Assembly: GCA_938004815.1 (NCBI GenBank)
Contig: CALKVR010000293.1
Location: 1-5,837 of the forward strand
DNA length: 5,837 nt
Source of the DNA: an uncultured Polyangiaceae bacterium
Lineage (GTDB): Bacteria > Myxococcota_A > Polyangia > Polyangiales > Polyangiaceae
Reading direction: 5' to 3'
This document shows positions 1-5,837 of the stretch, in pieces. Below the pieces are notes generated by a model that made no database searches, was not told the DNA's origin, and worked only from the letters and a program-made list of their open reading frames with translations. A program made the position numbers and the translations under genes. Positions within the stretch are counted from its first letter, which is position 1. The number at the start of each line of letters is the position of its first letter.

Positions 1-903
1 GTCACGTACACGCTGAACACCGGCCAGTACGTGCAGTTTTCGCAGCCGGCCGAGCTCACCGGCAGCCCCATTCAGAGCGACAAGCCGGTCGCGGTGTTCG
101 GCGGGGCGACGTGCTTGAACATCGATGTCGGCATGGTCGCGTGCGACGCCGCCCACCAGCAGATCCCGCCGGTGACCGCGCTCGGTCACGAGTACATCGC
201 CGTCCGGTACCGCAACCGCTTCGACGGCATGGAAGAGGCGCCGCCGTGGCGCGTCGTCGGCGCCGTCGACGGCACGGTGCTGACGTACGATCCGAGCCCG
301 CCGCCGGGCGCCCCCACTGCGCTCTCGAGCGGGCAGGTCGCGGAGTTTCGAGCGCCGGGGCCCTTCGTCGTGCGCTCGCAGGACGCCAGCCACCCGTTCT
401 ACGTTTCGGCGCACATGACCGGGTGCCAGGAGGTGAACCCGAGCTTCGCCGATTGTCGCGGCGACCCCGAGTTCGTCAACGTGGTCCCGCTCGCCCAGTA
501 TCTCGACGCGTACGTCTTCTTTACCGACCCCACCTACCCCGAGACGAACCTCGTCATCACGAGGCAGAAGAAGGACGGCGTGATGCACGACGTCGAGCTC
601 GACTGCTACGGGACCCTCGACGGGTGGCTGCCCCTCGGGAGCTCGGGCGACATCGAGTACACCCGCGTCGATCTGGTGCGGGGCAACTTCGAGAAGCAGG
701 GCGCGTGCGACAACGGTCGTCACGAGATCGCCAGCGACGCGCCCTTCGGGTTGACGGTCTGGGGCTGGGGCAGCGTGGCGACCGGGGGCGACTTCACCGG
801 GACGCTCCCCGGGATCTACTCCCAGGCCGTCAGCTACGCGTACCCCTCGGGGGCGAGCGTCAAGCCCATCAACAGCGTCAAAGTCCCGGCGGACCCTCGG
901 TAG
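1..903 (+). CDS. IgGFc-binding-domain surface/secreted protein, C-terminal part (5' truncated by window edge)
   Basis: The frame is open from base 1, so the true start lies upstream; the GTG at 31 is internal. The visible 300 residues read as the C-terminal part of a bacterial IgGFc-binding-like protein. Landmarks, numbered from base 1, are the DKPVAVFGG segment (about residues 27-35) followed by paired cysteines (Cys38 and Cys48), the QQIPPVTALGHEY stretch (about 53-65), a GTVLTYDP strand (about 91-98) and an FVVRSQDASHPFYVSAHMTG segment (about 122-141). The C-terminal half continues with a VFFTDPTYPETNLVITR segment, an LTVWGWGS segment and a YAYPSGASVKPIN ending. Cysteines are numerous and tend to pair, as expected of a protein exported to an oxidising compartment. 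No transmembrane helix or sorting signal is seen near the end. Family knowledge: these proteins are abundant in Myxococcota and presumed to be surface adhesins or matrix proteins. The domain name comes from mammalian Fc-gamma-binding protein, and antibody binding should not be assumed. Family call is strong; role is unknown. Confidence 0.85.
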   Translation, partial: VTYTLNTGQYVQFSQPAELTGSPIQSDKPVAVFGGATCLNIDVGMVACDAAHQQIPPVTALGHEYIAVRYRNRFDGMEEAPPWRVVGAVDGTVLTYDPSPPPGAPTALSSGQVAEFRAPGPFVVRSQDASHPFYVSAHMTGCQEVNPSFADCRGDPEFVNVVPLAQYLDAYVFFTDPTYPETNLVITRQKKDGVMHDVELDCYGTLDGWLPLGSSGDIEYTRVDLVRGNFEKQGACDNGRHEIASDAPFGLTVWGWGSVATGGDFTGTLPGIYSQAVSYAYPSGASVKPINSVKVPADPR

Positions 904-958
904 CCCCGCGCTGGCCCAAGGCGGGCATGAGTCGTGCGTCTGAGACCGAGCGCCGACC

Positions 959-2092
959 ATGCCCGCCGACCCGTCCCAGCGCGCGCGCCCGCGCGCTCCG
1001 TTCGCTTCACCTGCAGCAGCGATCTTCTGCGCCGTCGGCTGCGCCGCCCCCGAGCGGCCGCCCGTCGTCGACGTGGCCCTCGCCTCGATCGCGGCAGAGG
1101 ACGCCGCGGCGGCGCCCGATTGGCGGTCTCTCGCGGCGGGCGGTTGCATCCTCCGCGCGCGTTCGGTCGCGCGCCGCTTCGACATCGCGCTCACGACGGG
1201 CGGCTCGCCGTTCGCGCACGTCACCCGCGCCCGCGAGGCGACGCTGACTCTCGGCAGCGACGGCTCGGTCGGCATCGACGTCGACGCGGGGGGCGTCACC
1301 CTCTCGGGCTTCGTCTCGAGTGAAGAGACCGCGATCTTTCCGGCGCGCCCGTTGGTGCTGGCGGGCGGGCTCGTGCCGTTCGGCTGGGCGGAGCTTCGTT
1401 TTCGCGGGCTCGAGCCCGGCGGGGTGCGGGTCGGGCTGGCGCCCGACGCGATGCCGACCGCGGTGAAAGAGCTCTCCGACGAAGAGCCGACGGGCGTGTT
1501 CGACTGCGACGCGCTCTCGCTCGTCCCCGAGACGTTCGACCCCGCTTCGATCCTGTCGGCTCGCCCGGGCGTGCCCGCTACGCTCGCGGGAGAGGCGGCG
1601 CTGGTCTCCACGACCCCGGACGGCGACGCGCGCTTCTCGATATGGCCCGACCAGGACGCTCCGCCGGTCGTGCGCGTCGTCGGTCGTAGCGGCGCGCGGG
1701 CGCGCGTGACCTGGGCCCATGAGAACGTCCTCTTCTACGGGTGGGTCGACGGCGAGATGCTCGCCCCGAGCCAGGCGCCGCCGCGCACGCCGGCGCGGCC
1801 GCAGATCCCGGCCGAGACGACGCCCAGCCTGCGCGCCGCCGCGACGCGCGTCACGTGCCCCCGCCCCGTGCCGGTCGCAGCCGAGGTCGACGGCGAGGCG
1901 CGGTTCGTCGGGCACGTCGCGGCTGGCAAGGTGATGGGCCTCGAGCTCGACGAGACCGGCGGCTTCTTGCTCGGCGTCGAGGGGGCTGGCTTCGCCCCGC
2001 TGAGCTACTCCGAGCTCCGTCTGCGGAGCGACGACTTGCGCGGCTGTCGGCTCTCCAGGGCCCTCTCTAGAGGAAGTGACGCTCGAAAATGA
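959..2092 (+). CDS. Putative lipoprotein with SH3-like segment and two cysteine-bounded regions
   Basis: This is a 377-residue protein of no recognised family. ATG 959 is the first start codon after an in-frame TGA at 941; no clear Shine-Dalgarno sequence precedes it. The N-terminus has arginines at 8, 10 and 12, a short hydrophobic stretch (about 13-27) and AVGC ending at Cys28, followed by AAPERPP. This resembles a lipoprotein signal, but the lipobox is imperfect, with Ala rather than Leu at -3. The mature part is soluble and beta-rich. Residues about 222-268 look SH3-like: a VVRVVGRSGARARVTW strand pair and then FYGWVDGEML, matching the usual 'arginine/valine strand then GWV' ending of bacterial SH3 repeats. 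A Pro/Ala-rich linker (about 270-290) leads to a second region. The four remaining cysteines (63, 183, 300, 363) bracket two blocks, which may reflect two disulfide-closed halves. The gene lies 44 bases upstream of the RND exporter, so co-transcription is possible. An envelope-associated accessory role is inference. Confidence that it is a gene is good; function is unknown. Confidence 0.72.
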   Translation: MPADPSQRARPRAPFASPAAAIFCAVGCAAPERPPVVDVALASIAAEDAAAAPDWRSLAAGGCILRARSVARRFDIALTTGGSPFAHVTRAREATLTLGSDGSVGIDVDAGGVTLSGFVSSEETAIFPARPLVLAGGLVPFGWAELRFRGLEPGGVRVGLAPDAMPTAVKELSDEEPTGVFDCDALSLVPETFDPASILSARPGVPATLAGEAALVSTTPDGDARFSIWPDQDAPPVVRVVGRSGARARVTWAHENVLFYGWVDGEMLAPSQAPPRTPARPQIPAETTPSLRAAATRVTCPRPVPVAAEVDGEARFVGHVAAGKVMGLELDETGGFLLGVEGAGFAPLSYSELRLRSDDLRGCRLSRALSRGSDARK

Positions 2093-2136
2093 GACGCAGT
2101 TGACCTCCGGAGCGCTGTCCGCCACGCTCGCGCCAC

Positions 2137-4626
2137 ATGTCCAGGTCGCCGCTCTCGAGCGAAGTCGACCCGCCCTCTCGTAGGGGCTTCATCCACCTGT
2201 GGGCCGATCTGCTCGAGCGGCTCGCGCGGGCCACCGTCCGCCGGCCGATGGCCTTCGTCCTCGCCGCCCTCCTCTCTTTCTTCCCGGCCGCGTGGCTCGC
2301 CTCCAAGCTCACCCTCAAGAGCTCGTTCATCGATCTCCTGTCGCAGGACGACCCCGAGGTGCAGGACCTGAACCTCGTCTTGGAGAAGACGGGCGGGCTG
2401 GGGTTCAGCACCATCGCGGTCTCGGCGGCCGACCGGCCTCGCGCCGAGAAGCTCGCGGTGACCCTCGCCGAGCGGCTCGAGAAGCTCGAGGGCGTCAAGT
2501 TCGTGCAGGCCCGCCTCGACGTGGAGTTCCTCGAGGACCGGCAGCTCTACTACCTCTCGGCCAAAGAGCTCGGCGAGCTCACGGCCGACGTGAAGGCCGC
2601 GATCGACCACCGCGTCCAGGCCGAGGCGGGGATGCTCCTCGACGACGAGGAGGCGCCGCCCGACCCGCTGGAGAAGATCAAGAAGGAGGGCGAGAAAAAG
2701 GACCTCGGACTCTCGCCGTTCCTGGTCGGCAACGACGGCAAGTACCTGTACGTGCTGCTCGGCCTGGGCGGCTCGGTCGGCGATCTCGACGCCACCACCC
2801 GCGTCCAGGCCGAGGTCGAGCGCACCACCCAGGCCGTGGTCGACGAGACCGCCCCTGGCGTCGAGGTGCTGTTCACCGGCCCGATCGTCAACCGCCGCGA
2901 CGACGCCCGCTTCCTCGGCGAAGACCTGAGCCGCGCCGGCGTCATCGGCTTCGCGGGCGTGGTGACGCTCGTGCTCGTCGGTCTTCGCCGGCGGCGCCCG
3001 GTGTTGCTCCTCGCGCTCCCTCTCGCGCTCGGTCTCACCTGGACGTTCGCCTTCGCCTATCTCACGGTGCATCACCTCAACGCGGTGAGCGGCTTCTTGG
3101 TGAGCATCCTCTCCGGCCTCGGCATCGAGTACGGAATCCACCTCTACAAGCGCTACGTCGAAGAGCGCCGCCGCGGGCGTGACCCCCACGAATCGACGCT
3201 GCGCATGCTGCGATCCACCGGCGGCGCGCTCCTCGCCGCGTGCATGGTCAACGCGTCGGTGTTCGCGGTCGTCGCCGTCGCCGGTTTCCGCGGCTTCATG
3301 GAGTTCGGGCTCATCGCGTCGGTCGGCATGCTCCTGACGATGGCGGCCACGCTGCTGCTCTTTCCGGCGCTCAACTACATGATGGACCGGCGCTGGCCGG
3401 TGTTCGTCGGTGAGCGGCAGCGCATCGCGCCCGTCATGCTCCCGGCGTGGGTCCGCTACGGGCTCCTCGCGACCGTGCCCTTTCTCGCGGCCTACTCGGT
3501 GCACGCGATCTCGACCGGCAAGGTCCGTTTTCACACCGATTGGCGTGAGCTCGGCTCGGACACGCCGACCTCGCGCCTCGATGCCTACGTCATCAAGACC
3601 CTGAACCAGTCGGTCACGCAGGTCATGCTCTACCTCGAAGAGCCTGGCCAGACCGCGGTCGTGCGCGACGCGGTCGAGGCCGTCCGCGCGAAGCGCGCCG
3701 AGCGAGGGCTCCCGTTCAACGTCGTGCGCGTCGTCGGCGTCGACGACATCGTGCCCGCCGACCAACCCGACAAAGCGTTGGCGCTCGAAAAGCTGCGCGA
3801 GCAGCTGGCGCGCGTGAAGCCCTCCCGGCTGAAGGACGACGAGAAGCCGTTCTTCGAGCGCGCCAAGCGGATGGCCGAGCAGAAGCCGTTCACGCTCGAC
3901 GATGTGCCTCGCTCGATCAAGCAGCGGTTCTTGACGGTCGACGGAAAGGGCACGATGGGCGTCATCACCACCGACGGCGTCTTCGAGGAGTCGTCGCGCC
4001 TCGTCGACTGGTCCGATCAGGTGGCCGAGCTGCGCGCCGAGCTCGTGTCGCGCCAGGTGAACGGCGCGCTCGCCTCCGAGAACGCCATCGCGGGCCGCAT
4101 CTTTCGCATCATCACCGAGAGCGGCGGGCGAATCCTCGGCGCCACGTTCCTGGTCGTGTTCATCGTCCTCCTCTTCGAGTTCCGCAAGCTCCTCCACGCC
4201 CTCGCCGTGCTCTCCTCGGTCGCGGCCGGCATGCTCTTCGTCGCGGGCGGGATGGGCCTGGTCGGGATCGAGCTCAACTTCATGAACGCGGCGGTGCTGC
4301 CCATCATCGTCGGTGTCAGCCTCGATAACGCCATCCACATTTTTCACCGGTACGTCGAGGAGGGGCCCGCCTCGATCCCACACGTCCTCCGGCGCACCGG
4401 GTCGGCCGCGCTCCTGTCGTCGTCGACCAACCTCGCCGGGTTCGCGGCGCTCTTCGTCGCACGCCACGGCGGCCTCCGCTCCGTCGCCGAGCTCAGCGTC
4501 CTCGGGATCGTCGCGACCGTGTTCACCACGACCGCCATCTTTCCGATCGCCCTCGACCTGGTGGGCCGCCTGCGAGGTCACGTGACGGGCGACGAGGAGC
4601 CGGCGTCTTCACGCCGCGTCCCCTGA
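2137..4626 (+). CDS. RND/MMPL-family exporter (HpnN/MmpL-like, 12 transmembrane helices)
   Basis: An 829-residue inner-membrane transporter with the duplicated RND plan. TM1 is about 37-55, followed by a periplasmic loop (about 58-262). TM2-6 lie about 266-283, 287-311, 314-334, 362-384 and 387-412. TM7 is about 436-457, followed by a second loop (about 458-660) and TM8-12 (about 662-808). The two TM4-type motifs are clear: GLGIEYGIHLYKRYVEE (Glu331) and GVSLDNAIHIFHRYVEE (Asp730). These sit where MMPL/HpnN proteins carry the acidic residues of the proton relay. Family knowledge: such proteins use the proton gradient to move lipids or hydrophobic compounds, such as hopanoids by HpnN and mycolate lipids by MmpL3. 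The cargo here is unknown. The first loop contains a charged Lys/Glu/Asp-rich linker (about 169-190). ATG 2137 is the first start after an in-frame stop at 2101. GGAG at 2109-2112 is too far upstream to be a normal ribosome site. No periplasmic adaptor or outer-membrane channel gene is adjacent, as is usual for the MMPL branch rather than AcrB-type pumps. The gene looks intact. Confidence 0.9.
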   Translation: MSRSPLSSEVDPPSRRGFIHLWADLLERLARATVRRPMAFVLAALLSFFPAAWLASKLTLKSSFIDLLSQDDPEVQDLNLVLEKTGGLGFSTIAVSAADRPRAEKLAVTLAERLEKLEGVKFVQARLDVEFLEDRQLYYLSAKELGELTADVKAAIDHRVQAEAGMLLDDEEAPPDPLEKIKKEGEKKDLGLSPFLVGNDGKYLYVLLGLGGSVGDLDATTRVQAEVERTTQAVVDETAPGVEVLFTGPIVNRRDDARFLGEDLSRAGVIGFAGVVTLVLVGLRRRRPVLLLALPLALGLTWTFAFAYLTVHHLNAVSGFLVSILSGLGIEYGIHLYKRYVEERRRGRDPHESTLRMLRSTGGALLAACMVNASVFAVVAVAGFRGFMEFGLIASVGMLLTMAATLLLFPALNYMMDRRWPVFVGERQRIAPVMLPAWVRYGLLATVPFLAAYSVHAISTGKVRFHTDWRELGSDTPTSRLDAYVIKTLNQSVTQVMLYLEEPGQTAVVRDAVEAVRAKRAERGLPFNVVRVVGVDDIVPADQPDKALALEKLREQLARVKPSRLKDDEKPFFERAKRMAEQKPFTLDDVPRSIKQRFLTVDGKGTMGVITTDGVFEESSRLVDWSDQVAELRAELVSRQVNGALASENAIAGRIFRIITESGGRILGATFLVVFIVLLFEFRKLLHALAVLSSVAAGMLFVAGGMGLVGIELNFMNAAVLPIIVGVSLDNAIHIFHRYVEEGPASIPHVLRRTGSAALLSSSTNLAGFAALFVARHGGLRSVAELSVLGIVATVFTTTAIFPIALDLVGRLRGHVTGDEEPASSRRVP

Positions 4627-4634
4627 GCCGGACG

Positions 4635-5741
4635 ATGGATCGCGCCTTCGTCCTCGAGCGCCACTTCGCGAAGTACGAGCACACCCTCGAGGTCATGCTC
4701 TCCAGCTCCGACTGCGAGCCCATCACCGCGCGCGAGCTCTTCTCGATGGCGGGGCGCTCCGCCGACGAGATCGTCGATCTCACGCTCTCGTACACCGAGG
4801 CTCGCGGCTCGGCGCGGCTGCGCGACGCGGTGAGCCGGTGGTATCCGGGCACGACGGCCGACGACGTGCTCGTCGTCAACGCTCCGCAAGAGGCGGTGTT
4901 CTGGGCGATGCACGCCCTCGTGAAGCCCGGCGATCGCGTGGTGGTGCAGACGCCCTGCTACCAGTCGCTCCGCGACGTCCCGCGCGAGCGCGGCGCCGAC
5001 GTCGTCGAGTGGCCGGTCGTTCCGTCGGGTGACGGGTTCACGGTCGACTTCGATCGCCTCGAGGCGCTGCTCTCCGACCCCACCGCGCTCCTCGTCACCA
5101 ATTTCCCTCACAACCCGACCGGTGTGTGCCCAACGCGAGAGGAGTGGACCGCGCTCACCCTCCTGGTCGAGAAGACCGGCGTCCGCTGGTTCAACGACGA
5201 GATGTACCGAGGCCTCGCCCGCGACGACGCGCGTGAGCCGCCGCCCGCCGCGACCGCGATCTCCGGCGCGATGAGCCTGTGGGGGCTCTCCAAGAGCCTC
5301 AACCTCCCCGGGCTCCGGCTCGGCTGGCTCGTCTGTCGCGATCACACCGTGCTCGCCGCGATCGAGCGCATGAAGGATTGGACGTCGATCTGCAGCAACG
5401 CCCTCAGCGAGCGCTGCGCCGAGGTCGCCCTGGAGGTCGCGCCCGAGCTCTTTGCATCCAACCGCGCTCGCCTCTTCAGGAACGAGGCCGCGCTCGCCGA
5501 GTTTCTCGCCGAGCGCCCCGGCAAGCTCGTGTGGCAGCCGCCCTCGGCCGGCCCTGTCTCGCTCGCGCGCGTCCTCGGCACGACCGCGACCGAGCTCGCC
5601 ACCCGCGCCCGCGAACGCGCCAGCGCGCTCCTCGTGCCATCGAGCCTCTTCGACCTGCCCGATACGCACGTGCGCTTCGGTCTGGGCCGCGCGCGATTCG
5701 ATCGCTGGCTCGCGAGCCTCGACGCCGCGCTCGGGGAGTAG
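4635..5741 (+). CDS. Fold-type I PLP-dependent aminotransferase (class I/II, SSSDCE-motif group)
   Basis: A 368-residue cytosolic enzyme of the aspartate-aminotransferase fold. Active-site landmarks appear in order. LSSSDCEPIT (22-31) and LSYTEARGSARLRDAV (51-66) are N-terminal substrate-side motifs. Tyr109 in TPCYQ is a likely cofactor ring-stacking residue. NFPHNPTG (156-163) contains the conserved Asn160. FNDEMYRG (186-193) has Asp188, which should bind the pyridine nitrogen, and Tyr191. LSKSLNLPGLRLGW (218-231) has Lys220 as the Schiff-base lysine and Arg228 as a phosphate ligand. HVRFGLG (345-351) has Arg347 as the likely substrate-carboxylate anchor. All expected catalytic residues are present and the length is normal, though slightly short. 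Family knowledge: the N-terminal SSSDCE pattern is seen in a group that includes capreomycidine-synthase-like enzymes as well as many uncharacterised aminotransferases, so the reaction may be transamination, beta/gamma replacement or cyclisation. The gene begins 8 bases after the exporter stop and so is surely in the same transcript; translational coupling is likely because no near Shine-Dalgarno is visible. Substrate is unknown. Confidence 0.9.
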   Translation: MDRAFVLERHFAKYEHTLEVMLSSSDCEPITARELFSMAGRSADEIVDLTLSYTEARGSARLRDAVSRWYPGTTADDVLVVNAPQEAVFWAMHALVKPGDRVVVQTPCYQSLRDVPRERGADVVEWPVVPSGDGFTVDFDRLEALLSDPTALLVTNFPHNPTGVCPTREEWTALTLLVEKTGVRWFNDEMYRGLARDDAREPPPAATAISGAMSLWGLSKSLNLPGLRLGWLVCRDHTVLAAIERMKDWTSICSNALSERCAEVALEVAPELFASNRARLFRNEAALAEFLAERPGKLVWQPPSAGPVSLARVLGTTATELATRARERASALLVPSSLFDLPDTHVRFGLGRARFDRWLASLDAALGE

Positions 5742-5749
5742 GAAATGGA

Positions 5750-5813
5750 ACAGGAGGACAGGAAGGTTCGAGCACGCCCAACCTCTTGTCTTCCCGTCTT
5801 CCTGTCTTCTTGT
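5750..5813. repeat. Imperfect long inverted repeat (hairpin) just after the aminotransferase gene
   Basis: The left arm ACAGGAGGACAGGAAG (5750-5765) is matched by the right arm CTTCCTGTCTTCTTGT (5798-5813). Read as plus-strand RNA this gives 16 consecutive pairs, 14 Watson-Crick and 2 G-U. Two more G-U/U-G pairs (5766-5767 with 5796-5797) extend it to 18, leaving a 28-base loop. It begins 9 bases after the aminotransferase stop, so it is well placed to act as a 3' end or RNA-stability element for the operon. No T-run follows (the next bases are CTAAACCCC), so it is not a classical intrinsic terminator. In minus-strand RNA the same G-U positions become A-C mismatches, so pairing is weaker there. 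Hairpin function is inference; the base matches are direct. Confidence 0.6.
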
Positions 5814-5817
5814 CTAA
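5786..5817. repeat. Degenerate 8-base tandem repeat (YYGTCTTC)
   Basis: Four consecutive 8-base units can be read: TTGTCTTC (5786-5793), CCGTCTTC (5794-5801), CTGTCTTC (5802-5809) and the decayed TTGTCTAA (5810-5817). The core GTCT is invariant and the first two bases of each unit vary between C and T. Two units of complementary sense, ACAGGAGG and ACAGGAAG, lie at 5750-5765, so the array appears on both strands and builds the inverted repeat that spans it. The polypyrimidine run is much less GC-rich than the surrounding genes. It contains no open frame of note and is best seen as an intergenic simple repeat of unknown role. Confidence 0.6.
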
Positions 5818-5837
5818 ACCCCTACGCCTTCTCCAAC

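Noticed and set aside
905..925. Possible terminator hairpin CCCGC/GCGGG after the first gene
   Set aside because: Only a 5-bp stem with an 11-base loop and no T-run; such short matches are expected by chance at this GC content.
111..1247. Plus-strand open frame (378 codons) overlapping the first two genes
   Set aside because: It is an Arg-rich off-frame reading that crosses the stop of the IgGFc-binding gene and enters the lipoprotein gene. No hydrophobic core or motif is seen.
2109..2112. GGAG as ribosome-binding site for the exporter gene
   Set aside because: It lies 24 bases before ATG 2137, outside the normal spacing, and no alternative in-frame ATG, GTG or TTG start sits closer to it.
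1007..2125. Minus-strand open frame (372 codons) opposite the lipoprotein gene
   Set aside because: Arg/Asp/Glu/His-rich artefact. The plus frame has normal protein composition, a signal-like N-terminus and an SH3-like segment, so it is preferred, although this is the weakest-supported of the four strand choices.
2005..4581. Very long minus-strand open frame (858 codons) opposite the exporter gene
   Set aside because: Its translation is dominated by Arg, Asp, Glu, His and Gly with no domain or membrane segments. It is the complement of a high-GC gene in a frame where stops are rare, while the plus strand encodes a clear 12-helix RND protein.
4578..5669. Minus-strand open frame (363 codons) opposite the aminotransferase
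   Set aside because: Low-complexity charged translation with no motif; the opposing plus frame has every expected PLP-enzyme motif.

Overview
The window is uniformly GC-rich, with a strong G/C preference at third codon positions. It carries four plus-strand protein genes packed closely together. The first is an IgGFc-binding-domain surface protein of a kind that is frequent in Myxococcota. That gene, together with the codon bias and the mix of an alanine/proline-rich lipoprotein and a large RND exporter, points to a myxobacterium-like genome, probably of the Polyangia. This is an inference from gene types and base composition, not from a phylogenetic marker.

Layout. Positions 1-903 hold the C-terminal 300 residues of a secreted IgGFc-binding-like protein whose start lies off the left edge. 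After a 55-base spacer with no convincing signal comes a 377-residue putative lipoprotein (959-2092) with a probable SH3-like segment. A 44-base gap leads to an 829-residue RND/MMPL-family exporter (2137-4626) with the full 12-helix plan. Eight bases later begins a 368-residue fold-type I PLP-dependent aminotransferase (4635-5741). The last 96 bases are non-coding and contain a purine/pyrimidine 8-base repeat array that folds into a long inverted repeat.

How the genes may work together. The exporter and aminotransferase are almost certainly co-transcribed (8-base spacing, same strand), and the lipoprotein may belong to the same unit. The RND protein most resembles the lipid and hydrophobic-metabolite exporters of the HpnN/MmpL type. 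The aminotransferase belongs to the group with an SSSDCE motif near its N-terminus, which includes capreomycidine-synthase-like enzymes. A small module that makes or modifies an amino-group-bearing compound and exports it is possible, but nothing in the window names the substrate. The IgGFc-binding-like gene is probably a separate unit.

No tRNA, rRNA, mobile element, CRISPR array or phage gene is visible. The most unusual non-coding element is the terminal repeat/hairpin at about 5750-5817. Long minus-strand open frames opposite the genes are composition artefacts.
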